From NCBI GenBank assembly GCA_963921195.1, contig OY992537.1, positions 149,289,841 through 149,353,840 of the forward strand: a stretch of DNA of 64,000 bases, written 5' to 3'. Position 1 is the stretch's first letter; every line of letters begins with the position of its first letter. The notes below the pieces were generated by a model. The model worked only from the letters and a program-made list of their open reading frames with translations. It had not been told where the DNA came from and did not search any database. This document shows positions 47,201 through 61,593 of the stretch, in pieces. A program made the translations under genes and the position numbers. The DNA is from Pegoplata infirma (taxonomy: Eukaryota; Arthropoda; Insecta; Diptera; Anthomyiidae).

Positions 47201-50200
47201 AAAATTACAAGTTTATCATTTTTGAAAAAATAATTTTTTTTAAAAATTTAAAATCGAGCAATCTCTTTTATTCGAATTAAACTTTATTGAAAAAGATTTA
47301 ATTCGTGCAAAGGCATTTGAAATCGATATAATGGTAACCTTGATATAGCCATTTCAAGTTATTACAAGTAACCCGAAAATATTTTTGATATGAATGCATA
47401 AATATCTGTTAATACTAGTCCGATAGTCTTAATTTTTTTCTGTCATGATAAAGCTAATATACTTATGCATTCTAATTTTTATAGAGTCAAAATCGGATCA
47501 TTATTTACCGAGTTATAGCAATTTAAAATGAGGGTCTCCAAAAAACCTTAAATAATGGGTTTCTCATAAAAATGAAAAAAAAAAACTTTGCATAAATGCA
47601 TATATCTCTGTAAGTACCAGCCCGATTGTCTCACATTTGGTTCCAGAGGAAAGATAAAGTCTCAATCTTTTATTTTTTTGTTATTTTGACAAAATCGGAG
47701 CAATAGTTGCAGAGATACAGCCGTTGAAAGTAAAAGGTCTCCAGACTACGAAAAATTACAAGTTTATCATTTTTGAAAAAAAAAATTTTTTAAAAAATTT
47801 AAAATCGAGCAATCTCTTTTATTCTATTTAAACTTTATTGAAAAAGATTTAAATTCGTGCAAAGGCATTAGAAAACGATAGAATGGTAACCTTGATTTAG
47901 CCATTTCAAGTTATTACAAGTAACCCGAAAATATTTTGATATGAATGCATAAATATCTGTTAATACTAGTCTGATAGTCTGAAATTTTTTCTGTCATGAT
48001 AAAGCTAATATACTATGCATTCTAGTTTTTATAGAGTCAAAATCGCATCATTATTTACCGAGTTATAGCAATTTAAAAATGAGGGTCTCCAAAAAACCTT
48101 AAATAATGGGTTTCTCATAAAAATGAAAAAAAAACTTTGCATAAATGCATATATCTCTGTAAGTACCAGCCCGATTGTCTCACATTTGGTTCCAGAGGAA
48201 AGATAAAGTCCCAATCTTTTATTTTTTTGTTATTTTGACAAAATCGGAGCAATAGTTGCAGAGATACAGCCGTTGAAAGTAAAAGGTCTCCAGACTACGA
48301 AAAATTACAAGTTTATCATTTTTGAAAAAATAATTTTTTTTTTTAAAATTTAAAATCGAGCAATCTCTTTTATTCTAATTAAACTTTATTGAAAAAGATT
48401 TAAATTCGTGCAAAGGCATTTGAAATCGATATAATGGTAACCTTGATATAGCCATTTCAAGTTATTACAAGTAACCCGAAAATATTTTTTATATGAATGC
48501 ATAAATATCTGTTAATACTAGTCCGATAGTCTTAATTTTTTTATGTCATGATAAAGCTAATATACTTATGCATTCTAGTTTTTATAGAGTCAAAATCGGA
48601 TCATTATTTACCGAGTTATAGCAATTTAAAAATGAGGGTCTCCAAGAAACCTTAAATAATGGGTTTCTCATAAAAATAAAAAAAAAACTTTGCATAAATG
48701 CATATATCTCTGTAAGTACCAGCCCGATTGCCTCACATTTGGTTCCAGAGGAAAGATAAAGTCTCAATCTTTTATTTTTTTGTTATTTTGACAAAATCGG
48801 AGCAATAGTTGCAGAGATACAGTAAAAGGTCTCCAGACTACGAAAAATTACAAGTTTATCATTTTGAAAAAATAAATTTTTTTAAAAATTTAAAATCGAG
48901 CAATCTCTTTTATTCTATTTAAACTTTATTGAAAAAAATTTAAATTCGTGCAAAGGCATTTGAAATCGAAATAATGGTAACCTTGATATAGCCATTTCAA
49001 GTTATTACAAGTAACCCGAAAATATTTTTGATATGAATGCAAAAATATCTGTTAATACTAGTCCGATAGTCTTAATTTTTTTCTGTCATGATAAAGCTAA
49101 TATTCTTATGCCTTCTAGTTTTTATAAAGTCAAAATCGGATCATTATTTACCGAGTTATAGCAATTTAAAATGAGGGTCTCCAAAAAACCTTAAATAATG
49201 GGTTTCTCATAAAAATGAAAAATAAACTTTGCATAAATGCATATATCTCTGTAAGTACCAGCCCGATTTTCTCACATTTGGTTCCAGAGGAAAGATAAAG
49301 TCTCAATCTTTTATTTTTTTGTTATTTTGACAAAATCGGAGCAATAGTTGCAGAGATACAGCCGTTGAAAGTAAAAGGTCTCCAGACTACGAAAAATTAC
49401 AACTTTATCATTTTTGAAAAAAAAATTTTTTTTAAAAATTTAAAATCGAGCAATCTCTTTTATTCTATTTAAACTTTATTGAAAAAGATTTAAATTCGTG
49501 CAAAGGCATTTGAAATCGAAATAATGGTAACCTTGATATAGCCATTTCAAGTTATTACAAGTAACCCGAAAATATTTTTGATATGAATGCATAAATATCT
49601 GTTAATACTAGTCCGATAGTCTTAATTTTTTGCTGTCATGATAAACCTAATATACTTATGCATTCTAGTTTTTATAGAGTCAAAATCGGATCATTATTTA
49701 CCGAGTTATAGCAATTTAAAAATGAGGGTCTCCAAAAAACCTTAAATAATGGGTTTCTCATAAAAATGAAAAAAAAAAACTTTGCATAAATGCATATATC
49801 TCTGTAAGTACCAGCCCGATTGTCTCACATTTTGTTCCAGAGGAAAGATAAAGTCTTAATCTTTAATTTTTTTGTTATTTTGACAAAATCGGAGCAATAG
49901 TTGCAGAGATACAGCCGTTGAAAGTAAAAGGTCTCCAGACTACGAAAAATTACAAGTTTATCATTTTTGAAAAAAATAAATTTTTTTAAAAATTTAAAAT
50001 CGAGCAATCTCTTTTATTCTATTTAAACTTTATTGAAAAAGATTAAAATTCGTGCAAAGGCATTTGAAAGCGATATAATGGTAACCTTGATATAGCCATT
50101 TCAAGTTATTACAAGTAACCCGAAAATATTTTTGATATGAATGCATAAATATCTGTTAATACTAGTCTGATAGTCTTAATTTTTTTCTGTCATGATAAAG

Positions 50201-53200
50201 CTAATATACTTATGCATTCTAATTTTTATAGAGTCAAAATCGGATCATTATTTACCGAGTTATAGCAATTTAAAAATGAGGGTCTCCAAAAAACCTTAAA
50301 TAATGGGTTTCTCATAAAAATGAAAAAAAAAACTTTGCATAAATGCATATATCTCTGTAAGTACCAGCCCGATTGTCTCACATTTGGTTCCAGAGGAAAG
50401 ATAAAGTCTCAATCTTTTATTTTTTTGTTATTTTGACAAAATCGGAGCAATAGTTGCAGAGATACAGCCGTTGAAAGTAAAAGGTCTCCAGACTACGAAA
50501 AATTACAAGTTTATCATTTTTGAAAAAATAAATTTTTTTAAAAATTTAAAATCGAGCAATCTCTTTTATTCTATTTAAACTTTATTGAAAAAGATTTAAA
50601 TTCGTGCAAAGGCATTAGAAAACGATAGAATGGTAACCTTGATATAGCCATTTCAAGTTATTACAAGTAACCCGAAAATATTTTTGATATGAATGCATAA
50701 ATATCTGTTAATACTAGTCCGATAGTCTTAATTTTTTTCTGTCATGATAAATCTTTTATTTTTTTGTTATTTTGACAAAATCGGAGCAATAGTTGCAGAG
50801 ATACAGCCGTTGAAAGTAAAAGGTCTCCAGACTACGAAAAATTACAAGTTTATCATTTTTGAAAAAATAAATTTTTTTAAAAATTTAAAATCGAGCAATC
50901 TCTTTTATTCTATTTAAACTTTATTGAAAAAGATTTAAATTCGTGCAAAGGCATTAGAAAACGATAGAATGGTAACCTTGATATAGCCATTTCAAGTTAT
51001 TACAAGTAACCCGAAAATATTTTTGATATGAATGCATAAATATCTGTTAATACTAGTCCGATAGTCTTAATTTTTTTCTGTCATGATAAAGCTAAAATAC
51101 TTATGCCTTCTAGTTTTTATAGAGTCAAAATCGGATCATTATTTACCGAGTTATAGCAATTTAAAAATGAGGGTCTCCAAGAAACCTTAAATAATGGGTT
51201 TCTCATAAAAATGAAAATAAAACTTTGAATAAATGCATATATCTCTGTAAGTACCAGCCCGATTGCCTCACATTTGGTTCCAGAGGAAAGATAAAGTCTC
51301 AATATTTTATTTTTTTGTTATTTTGACAAAATCGGAGCAATAGTTGCAGAGATACAGCCGTTGAAAGTAAAAGGTCTCCAGACTACGAAAAATTACAAGT
51401 TTATCATTTTTGAAAAAATAAAGTTTTTTAAAAATTTAAAATCGAGCAATCTCTTTTATTCTAATTAAACTTTATTGAAAAAGATTTAAATTCGTGCAAA
51501 GGCATTTGAAATCGATAGAATGGTAACCTTGATATAGCCATTTCAAGTTATTACAAGTAACCCGAAAATATTTTTGATATGAATGCATAAATATCTGTTA
51601 ATACTAGTCCGATAGTCTTAATTTTTTCTGTCATGATAAAGCTAATATACTTATGCCTTCTAGTTTTTATAGAGTCAAAATCGGATCATTATTTACCGAG
51701 TTATAGCAATTTAAAAATGAGGGTCTCCAAAAAACCTTAAATAATGGGTTTCTCATAAAAATGAAAAAAAAACTTTGCATAAATGCATATATCTCTGTAA
51801 GTACCAGCCCGATTGTCTCACATTTGGTTCCAGAGGAAAGATAAAGTCTCAATCTTTTATTTTTTTGTTATTTTGACAAAATCGGAGCAATAGTTGCAGA
51901 GATACAGTAAAAGGTCTCCAGACTACGAAAAATTACAAGTTTATCATTTTGAAAAAATAAATTTTTTTAAAAATTTAAAATCGAGCAATCTCTTTTATTC
52001 TATTTAAACTTTATTGAAAAAAATTTAAATTCGTGCAAAGGCATTTGAAATCGAAATAATGGTAACCTTGATATAGCCATTTCAAGTTATTACAAGTAAC
52101 CCGAAAATATTTTTGATATGAATGCATAAATATCTGTTAATACTAGTCCGATAGTCTTAATTTTTTTCTGTCATGATAAAGCTAATATTCTTATGCCTTC
52201 TAGTTTTTATAAAGTCAAAATCGGATCATTATTTACCGAGTTATAGCAATTTAAAAATGAGGGTCTCCAAAAAACCTTAAATAATGGGTTTCTCATAAAA
52301 ATGAAAAATAAACTTTGCATAAATGCATATATCTCTGTAAGTACCAGCCCGATTGTCTCACATTTGGTTCCAGAGGAAAGATAAAGTCTCAATCTTTTAT
52401 TTTTTTTGTTATTTTGACAAAATCGGAGCAATAGTTGCAGAGATACAGCCGTTGAAAGTAAAAGGTCTCCAGACTACGAAAAATTACAACTTTATCATTT
52501 TTGAAAAAAAAAAATTTTTTAAAAATTTAAAATCGAGCAATCTCTTTTATTCTATTTAAACTTTATTGAAAAAGATTTAAATTCGTGCAAAGGCATTTGA
52601 AATCGAAATAATGGTAACCTTGATATAGCCATTTCAAGTTATTACAAGTAACCCGAAAATATTTTTGATATGAATGCATAAATATCTGTTAATACTAGTC
52701 CGATAGTCTTAATTTTTTGCCTAATATACTTATGCATTCTAGTTTTTATAGAGTCAAAATCGGATCATTATTTACCGAGTTATAGCAATTTAAAAATGAG
52801 GGTCTCCAAAAAACCTTAAATAATGGGTTTCTCATAAAAATGAAAAAAAAAAACTTTGCATAAATGCATATATCTCTGTAAGTACCAGCCCGATTGTCTC
52901 ACATTTTGTTCCAGAGGAAAGATAAAGTCTTAATCTTTAATTTTTTTGTTATTTTGACAAAATCGGAGCAATAGTTGCAGAGATACAGCCGTTGAAAGTA
53001 AAAGGTCTCCAGACTTCGAAAAATTACAAGTTTATCATTTTTGAAAAAAATAAATTTTTTTAAAAATTTAAAATCGAGCAATCTCTTTTATTCTATTTAA
53101 ACTTTATTGAAAAAGATTTAAATTCGTGCAAAGGCATTTGAAAGCGATATAATGGTAACCTTGATATAGCCATTTCAAGTTATTACAAGTAACCCGAAAA

Positions 53201-56200
53201 TATTTTTGATATGAATGCATAAATATCTGTTAATACTAGTCTGATAGTCTTAATTTTTTTCTGTCATGATAAAGCTAATATACTTATGCATTCTAATTTT
53301 TATAGAGTCAAAATCGGATCATTATTTACCGAGTTATAGCAATTTAAAAATGAGGGTCTCCAAAAAACCTTAAATAATGGGTTTCTCATAAAAATGAAAA
53401 AAAAAAAACTTTGCATAAATGCATATATCTCTGTAAGTACCAGCCCGATTGTCTCACATTTGGTTCCAGAGGAAAGATAAAGTCTCAATCTTTTATTTTT
53501 TTGTTATTTTGACAAAATCGGAGCAATAGTTGCAGAGATACAGCCGTTGAAAGTAAAAGGTCTCCAGACTACGAAAAATTACAAGTTTATCATTTTTGAA
53601 AAAATAAATTTTTTTAAAAATTTAAAATCGAGCAATCTCTTTTATTCTATTTAAACTTTATTGAAAAAGATTTAAATTCGTGCAAAGGCATTAGAAAACG
53701 ATAGAATGGTAACCTTGATATAGCCATTTCAAGTTATTACAAGTAACCCGAAAATATTTTTGATATGAATGCATAAATATCTGTTAATACTAGTCCGATA
53801 GTCTTAATTTTTTTCTGTCATGATAAATCTTTTATTTTTTTGTTATTTTGACAAAATCGGAGCAATAGTTGCAGAGATACAGCCGTTGAAAGTAAAAGGT
53901 CTCCAGACTACGAAAAATTACAAGTTTATCATTTTTGAAAAAATAAATTTTTTTAAAAATTTAAAATCGAGCAATCTCTTTTATTCTATTTAAACTTTAT
54001 TGAAAAAGATTTAAATTCGTGCAAAGGCATTAGAAAACGATAGAATGGTAACCTTGATATAGCCATTTCAAGTTATTACAAGTAACCCGAAAATATTTTT
54101 GATATGAATGCATAAATATCTGTTAATACTAGTCCGATAGTCTTAATTTTTTTCTGTCATGATAAAGCTAAAATACTTATGCCTTCTAGTTTTTATAGAG
54201 TCAAAATCGGATCATTATTTACCGAGTTATAGCAATTTAAAAATGAGGGTCTCCAAGAAACCTTAAATAGTGGGTTTCTCATAAAAATGAAAATAAAACT
54301 TTGAATAAATGCATATATCTCTGTAAGTACCAGCCCGATTGCCTCACATTTGGTTCCAGAGGAAAGATAAAGTCTCAATATTTTATTTTTTTGTTATTTT
54401 GACAAAATCGGAGCAATAGTTGCAGAGATACAGCCGTTGAAAGTAAAAGGTCTCCAGACTACGAAAAATTACAAGTTTATCATTTTTGAAAAAATAAAGT
54501 TTTTTAAAAATTTAAAATCGAGCAATCTCTTTTATTCTAATTAAACTTTATTGAAAAAGATTTAAATTCGTGCAAAGGCATTTGAAATCGATAGAATGGT
54601 AACCTTGATATAGCCATTTCAAGTTATTACAAGTAACCCGAAAATATTTTTGATATGAATGCATAAATATCTGTTAATACTAGTCCGATAGTCTTAATTT
54701 TTTCTGTCATGATAAAGCTAATATACTTATGCCTTCTAGTTTTTATAGAGTCAAAATCGGATCATTATTTACCGAGTTATAGCAATTTAAAAATGAGGGT
54801 CTCCAAAAAACCTTAAATAATGGGTTTCTCATAAAAATGAAAAAAAAACTTTGCATAAATGCATATATCTCTGTAAGTACCAGCCCGATTGTCTCACATT
54901 TGGTTCCAGAGGAAAGATAAAGTCTCAATCTTTTATTTTTTTGTTATTTTGACAAAATCGGAGCAATAGTTGCAGAGATACAGCCGTTGAAAGTAAAAGG
55001 TCTCCAGACTACGAAAAATTACAAGTTTATCATTTTTGAAAAAATAATTTTTTTTAAAAATTTAAAATCGAGCAATCTCTTTTATTCGAATTAAACTTTA
55101 TTGAAAAAGATTTAAATTCGTGCAAAGGCATTTGAAATCGATATAATGGTAACCTTGATATAGCCATTTCAAGTTATTACAAGTAACCCGAAAATATTTT
55201 TGATATGAATGCATAAATATCTGTTAATACTAGTCCGATAGTCTTAATTTTTTTCTGTCATGATAAATCTAATATACTTATGCATTCTAATTTTTATAGA
55301 GTCAAAATCGGATCATTATTTACCGAGTTATAGCAATTTAAAAATGAGGGTCTCCAAAAAACCTTAAATAATGGGTTTCTCATAAAAATGAAAAAAAAAA
55401 AAACTTTGCATAAATGCATATATCTCTGTAAGTACCAGCCCGATTGTCTCACATTTGGTTCCAGAGGAAAGATAAAGTCTCAATCTTTTATTTTTTTGTT
55501 ATTTTGACAAAATCGGAGCAATAGTTGCAGAGATACAGCCGTTGAAAGTAAAAGGTCTCCAGACTACGAAAAATTACAAGTTTATCATTTTTGAAAAAAA
55601 AATTTTTTTTAAAAATTTAAAATCGAGCAATCTCTTTTATTTTATTTAAACTTTATTGAAAAAAATTTAAATTCGTGCAAAGGCATTAGAAAACGATAGA
55701 ATGGTAACCTTGATTTAGCCATTTCAAGTTATTACAAGTAACCCGAAAATATTTTTGATATGAATGCATAAATATCTGTTAATACTAGTCTGATAGTCTG
55801 AAATTTTTTCTGTCATGATAAAGCTAATATACTATGCATTCTAGTTTATATAGAGTCAAAATCGCATCATTATTTACCGAGTTATAGCAATTTAAAAATG
55901 AGGGTCTCCAAAAAACCTTAAATAATGGGTTTCTCATAAAAATGAAAAAAAAAACTTTGCATAAATGCATATATCTCTGTAAGTACCAGCCCGATTGTCT
56001 CACATTTGGTTCCAGAGGAAAGATAAAGTCTCAATCTTTTATTTTTTTGTTATTTTGACAAAATCGGAGCAATAGTTGCAGAGATACAGCCGTTGAAAGT
56101 AAAAGGTCTCCAGACTACGAAAAATTACAAGTTTATCATTTTTGAAAAAATAAATTTTTTTTTTAAAAATTTAAAATCGAGCAATCTCTTTTATTCTAAT

Positions 56201-59200
56201 TAAACTTTATTGAAAAAGATTTAAATTCGTGCAAAGGCATTTGAAATCGATATAATGGTAACCTTGATATAGCCATTTCAAGTTATTACAAGTAACCCGA
56301 AAATATTTTTGATATGAATGCATAAATATCTGTTAATACTAGTCCGATAGTCTTAATTTTTTTCTGTCATGATAAAGCTAATATACTTATGCATTCTAGT
56401 TTTTATAGAGTCAAAATCGGATCATTATTTACCGAGTTATAGCAATTTAAAAATGAGGGTCTCCAAGAAACCTTAAATAATGGGTTTCTCATAAAAATAA
56501 AAAAAAAACTTTGCATAAATGCATATATCTCTGTAAGTACCAGCCCGATTGCCTCACATTTGATTCCAGAGGAAAGATAAAGTCTCAATCTTTTATTTTT
56601 TTGTTATTTTGACAAAATCGGAGCAATAGTTGCAGAGATACAGTAAAAGGTCTCCAGACTACGAAAAATTACAAGTTTATCATTTTGAAAAAATAAATTT
56701 TTTTAAAAATTTAAAATCGAGCAATCTCTTTTATTCTATTTAAACTTTATTGAAAAAAATTTAAATTCGTGCAAAGGCATTTGAAATCGAAATAATGGTA
56801 ACCTTGATATAGCCATTTCAAGTTATTACAAGTAACCCGAAAATATTTTTGATATGAATGCATAAATATCTGTTAATACTAGTCCGATAGTCTTAATTTT
56901 TTTCTGTCATGATAAAGCTAATATTCTTATGCCTTCTAGTTTTTATAAAGTCAAAATCGGATCATTATTTACCGAGTTATAGCAATTTAAAAATGAGGGT
57001 CTCCAAAAAACCTTAAATAATGGGTTTCTCATAAAAATGAAAAATAAACTTTGCATAAATGCATATATCTCTGTAAGTACCAGCCCGATTGTCTCACATT
57101 TGGTTCCAGAGGAAAGATAAAGTCTCAATCTTTTATTTTTTTGTTATTTTGACAAAATCGGAGCAATAGTTGCAGAGATACAGCCGTTGAAAGTAAAAGG
57201 TCTCCAGACTACGAAAAATTACAACTTTATCATTTTTGAAAAAAAAAATTTTTTTAAAAATTTAAAATCGAGCAATCTCTTTTATTCTATTTAAACTTTA
57301 TTGAAAAAGATTTAAATTCGTGCAAAGGCATTTGAAATCGAAATAATGGTAACCTTGATATAGCCATTTCAAGTTATTACAAGTAACCCGAAAATATTTT
57401 TGATATGAATGCATAAATATCTGTTAATACTAGTCCGATAGTCTTAATTTTTTGCTGTCATGATAAACCTAATATACTTATGCATTCTAGTTTTTATAGA
57501 GTCAAAATCGGATCATTATTTACCGAGTTATAGCAATTTAAAAATGAGGGTCTCCAAAAAACCTTAAATAATGGGTTTCTCATAAAAATGAAAAAAAAAA
57601 ACTTTGCATAAATGCATATATCTCTGTAAGTACCAGCCCGATTGTCTCACATTTTGTTCCAGAGGAAAGATAAAGTCTTAATCTTTAATTTTTTTGTTAT
57701 TTTGACAAAATCGGAGCAATAGTTGCAGAGATACAGCCGTTGAAAGTAAAAGGTCTCCAGACTACGAAAAATTACAAGTTTATCATTTTTGAAAAAATAA
57801 ATTTTTTTAAAAATTTAAAATCGAGCAATCTCTTTTATTCTATTTAAACTTTATTGAAAAAGATTTAAATTCGTGCAAAGGCATTTGAAAGCGATATAAT
57901 GGTAACCTTGATATAGCCATTTCAAGTTATTACAAGTAACCCGAAAATATTTTTGATATGAATGCATAAATATCTGTTAATACTAGTCTGATAGTCTTAA
58001 TTTTTTTCTGTCATGATAAAGCTAATATACTTATGCATTCTAATTTTTATAGAGTCAAAATCGGATCATTATTTACCGAGTTATAGCAATTTAAAAATGA
58101 GGGTCTCCAAAAAACCTTAAATAATGGGTTTCTCATAAAAATGAAAAAAAAAAACTTTGCATAAATGCATATATCTCTGTAAGTACCAGCCCGATTGTCT
58201 CACATTTGGTTCCAGAGGAAAGATAAAGTCTCAATCTTTTATTTTTTTGTTATTTTGACAAAATCGGAGCAATAGTTGCAGAGATACAGCCGTTGAAAGT
58301 AAAAGGTCTCCAGACTACGAAAAATTACAAGTTTATCATTTTTGAAAAAATAATTTTTTTTAAAAATTTAAAATCGAGCAATCTCTTTAATTCTATTTAA
58401 ACTTTATTGAAAAAGATTTAAATTCGTGCAAAGGCATTAGAAAACGATAGAATGGTAACCTTGATATAGCCATTTCAAGTTATTACAAGTAACCCGAAAA
58501 TATTTTTGATATGAATGCATAAATATCTGTTAATACTAGTCCGATAGTCTTAATTTTTTTCTGTCATGATAAAGCTAATATACTTATGCCTTCTAGTTTT
58601 TATAGAGTCAAAATCGGATCATTATTTACCGAGTTATAGCAATTTAAAAATGAGGGTCTCCAAAAAACCTTAAATAATGGGTTTCTCATAAAAATGAAAA
58701 AAAAACTTTGCATAAATGCATATATCTCTGTAAGTACCAGCCCGATTGTCTCACATTTGGTTCCAGAGGAAAGATAAAGTCTCAATCTTTTATTTTTTTG
58801 TTATTTTGACAAAATCGGAGCAATAGTTGCAGAGATACAGCCGTTGAAAGTAAAAGGTCTCCAGACTACGAAAAATTACAAGTTTATCATTTTTGAAAAA
58901 ATAATTTTTTTAAAAATTTAAAATCGAGCAATCTCTTTTATTCGAATTAAACTTTATTGAAAAAGATTTAAATTCGTGCAAAGGCATTTGAAATCGATAT
59001 AATGGTAACCTTGATATAGCCATTTCAAGTTATTACAAGTAACCCGAAAATATTTTTGATATGAATGCATAAATATCTGTTAATACTAGTCCGATAGTCT
59101 TAATTTTTTTCTGTCATGATAAAGCTAATATACTTATGCATTCTAATTTTTATAGAGTCAAAATCGGATCATTATTTACCGAGTTATAGCAATTCAAAAA

Positions 59201-60776
59201 TGAGGGTCTCCAAAAAACCTTAAATAATGGGGTTTCTCATAAAAATGAAAAAAAAAAACTTTGCATAAATGCATATATCTCTGTAAGTACCAGCCCGATT
59301 GTCTCACATTTGGTTCCAGAGGAAAGATAAAGTCTCAATCTTTTATTTTTTTGTTATTTTGACAAAATCGGAGCAATAGTTGCAGAGATACAGCCGTTGA
59401 AAGTAAAAGGTCTCCAGACTACGAAAAATTACAAGTTTATCATTTTTGAAAAAAAATTTTTTTTTAAAAATTTAAAATCGAGCAATCTCTCTTATTCTAT
59501 TTAAACTTTATTGAAAAAGATTTAAATTCGTGCAAAGGCATTAGAAAACGATAGAATGGTAACCTTGATATAGCCATTTCAAGTTATTACAAGTAACCCG
59601 AAAATATTTTTGATATGAATGCATAAATATCTGTTAATACTAGTCTGATAGTCTTAAATTTTTTCTGTCATGATAAAGCTAATATACTTATGCATTCTAG
59701 TTTTTATAGAGTCAAAATCGCATCATTATTTACCGAGTTATAGCAATTTAAAAATGAGGGTCTCCAAAAAACCTTAAATAATGGGTTTCTCATAAAAATG
59801 AAAAAAAAACTTTGCATAAATGCATATATCTCTGTAAGTACCAGCCCGATTGTCTCACATTTGGTTCCAGAGGAAAGATAAAGTCTCAATCTTTTATTTT
59901 TTTGTTATTTTGACAAAATCGGAGCAATAGTTGCAGAGATACAGCCGTTGAAAGTAAAAGGTCTCCAGACTACGAAAAATTACAAGTTTATCATTTTTGA
60001 AAAAATAATTTTTTTTAAAAATTTAAAATCGAGCAATCTCTTTTATTCTAATTAAACTTTATTGAAAAAGATTTAAATTCGTGCAAAGGCATTTGAAATT
60101 GATATAATGGTAACCTTGATATAGCCATTTCAAGTTATTACAAGTAACCCGAAAATATTTTTGATATGAATGCATAAATATCTGTTAATACTAGTCCGAT
60201 AGTCTTAATTTTTTTCTGTCATGATAAAGCTAATATACTTATGCATTCTAGTTTTTAAAAAGTCAAAATCGGATCATTATTTACCGAGTTATAGCAATTT
60301 AAAAATGAGGGTCTCCAAGAAACCTTAAATAATGGGTTTCTCATAAAAATTAAAAAAAAAACTTTGAATAAATGCATATATCTCTGTAAGTACCAGCCCG
60401 ATTGCCTCACATTTGGTTCCAGAGGAAAGATAAAGTCTCAATATTTTATTTTTTTGTTATTTTGACAAAATCGGAGCAATAGTTGCAGAGATACAGCCGT
60501 TGAAAGTAAAAGGTCTCCAGACTACGAAAAATTACAAGTTTATCATTTTTGAAAAAAATAAATTTTTTTAAAAATTTAAAATCGAGCAATCTCTTTTATT
60601 CTAATTACACTTTATTGAAAAAGATTTAAATTCGTGCAAAGGCATTTGAAATCGATATAATGGTAACCTTGATATAGCCATTTCAAGTTATTACAAGTAA
60701 CCCGAAAATATTTTTGATATGAATGCATAAATATCTGTTAATACTAGTCCGATAGTCTTAATTTTTTTCTGTCATG
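44253..60776. repeat. Satellite array, segment 5 (about 30 monomers)
   Basis: The satellite resumes at GTTTCTCATAAAAATG and runs to the truncated retrotransposon. It has the same monomer types as elsewhere, plus scars that are absent from the first arrays: loss of CCGTTGAAAG (ACAGTAAAAGG at 48,821, 51,906 and 56,642), a partial-monomer deletion (GATAAATCTTTTATT at 50,745 and 53,821), and a small deletion at about 52,719 (TTTTTTGCCTAATATAC). Confidence 0.97.
48821..54982. repeat. Higher-order tandem duplication, about 3,076-bp unit x 2
   Basis: Rare scars recur at a constant displacement. AGTAAAAGGT occurs at 48,821 and 51,906. ACATTTTGTTCC occurs near 49,830 and 52,903. The deletion junction TGATAAATCT occurs at 50,745 and 53,821. 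A monomer with GAAAATAAAACTTTGAATAA occurs in both blocks 3,076 bp apart. The first distance is 9 bp longer, in line with the small deletion near 52,719. A partial third block follows from 56,642. Because the unit is not a whole number of monomers, the internal deletion came first and was then copied. Confidence 0.88.
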
Positions 60777-61528
60777 CCGACGATGTAGTCCTTCTGTCCA
60801 ACAAAAATTCAGAAATGCAATCCCTTTTAACATCCCTTACGGAGGAATCAAATAAAGTAGGACTTAAAGCCAATATTAACAAAACCAAAACTATGAGAAT
60901 TAATGCGGTAAACACATCCCAGTTCGCAGTCAATCAGCAGGAGATCAGTGAAGTAACCAGTTTTGAGTATCTCGGCAGCATTATAAGCACTAATGGGGGA
61001 ACAATACTTGACGTAGAAAGCCGACTTAAGAAAGCTAAAGGCAGGTTCGCAATGCTGTTTAAAGTATGGAGGTCAAACACAATTAACACAGCAACGAAGA
61101 TAAGAATATTTGACGCCTGCGTAAAATCCATCCTGTTATATGGATGTGAAACATGGTTTCTCACAAAAGATTTATCTCAGAAATTACAGACATTCATCAA
61201 TAGATGTCTTCGCAATATTTTAAGAATATGGTGGCCTCAAATAATAACTAACGAAAATCTGCTACTAAGAACTAATCAAATAAAGTTTGAAACCGAAATA
61301 AAGAAACGTAAATATGGATGGTTGGGACACACGCTAAGGAAAGAAAGATCCGAGGTCCCACATGCAGCACTTGAGTGGAACCCACAGGGGTATCGAAGCG
61401 TCGGCCGACCGAAAACATCTTGGAGAAATACAGTGGCCAAGGAAACAAGTAAATCCTACAACCAGTTGCGATACATAGCTAGGGAGAGGGAAGACTGGAA
61501 GATATATGTAAAAAACATTTGTAAATAG
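60776..61528 (+). pseudogene. RTE-like reverse transcriptase C-terminal part (ORF2 3' end)
   Basis: The frame opens inside the active-site motif: the first codons read ADDVVLLSNKNSEM, so the first residue of (Y/F)ADD falls on satellite sequence. Downstream follow KTKTMRIN, FEYLGSIIS, YGCETWFLTKDL (from about 61,139), RNILRIWWPQIITNE, KYGWLGHTLRKE, GRPKTSWRNTVAKE and AREREDWK, ending at a stop at 61,526-61,528. This order of C-terminal blocks is that of RTE-group non-LTR retrotransposons, which copy their RNA by target-primed reverse transcription. The fragment itself has no internal stop, which points to a fairly recent insertion. It lacks the endonuclease, RT motifs before ADD and any promoter, so it cannot act alone. 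Confidence 0.82.
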
Positions 61529-61593
61529 ACTAAGTTCTAATTAAAATTTGTTAATGAATTGTAATTAATGAACATGTCTTAATAATAATAATA
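60777..61593 (+). mobile_element. 5'-truncated RTE-like non-LTR retrotransposon (about 817 bp)
   Basis: It replaces part of a satellite monomer. The left junction follows CTGTCATG, and the right side ends in AATAATAATAAT before TATAGCAATTT of the satellite. It contains the 3' part of an RT gene, a short 3' untranslated region (about 65 bp) and a short (TAA)n-type tail, as in RTE-type elements. About 65-70 bp of satellite between the two junctions are missing, so integration was accompanied by a target deletion and not a duplication. Confidence 0.85.

Noticed and set aside
60934..61164. Minus-strand frame opposite the RTE-like RT, with similar ones at 62,612-62,827 and 63,593-63,814.
   Set aside because: These are shadows of the reverse transcriptase frames on the plus strand, which show clear family motifs.
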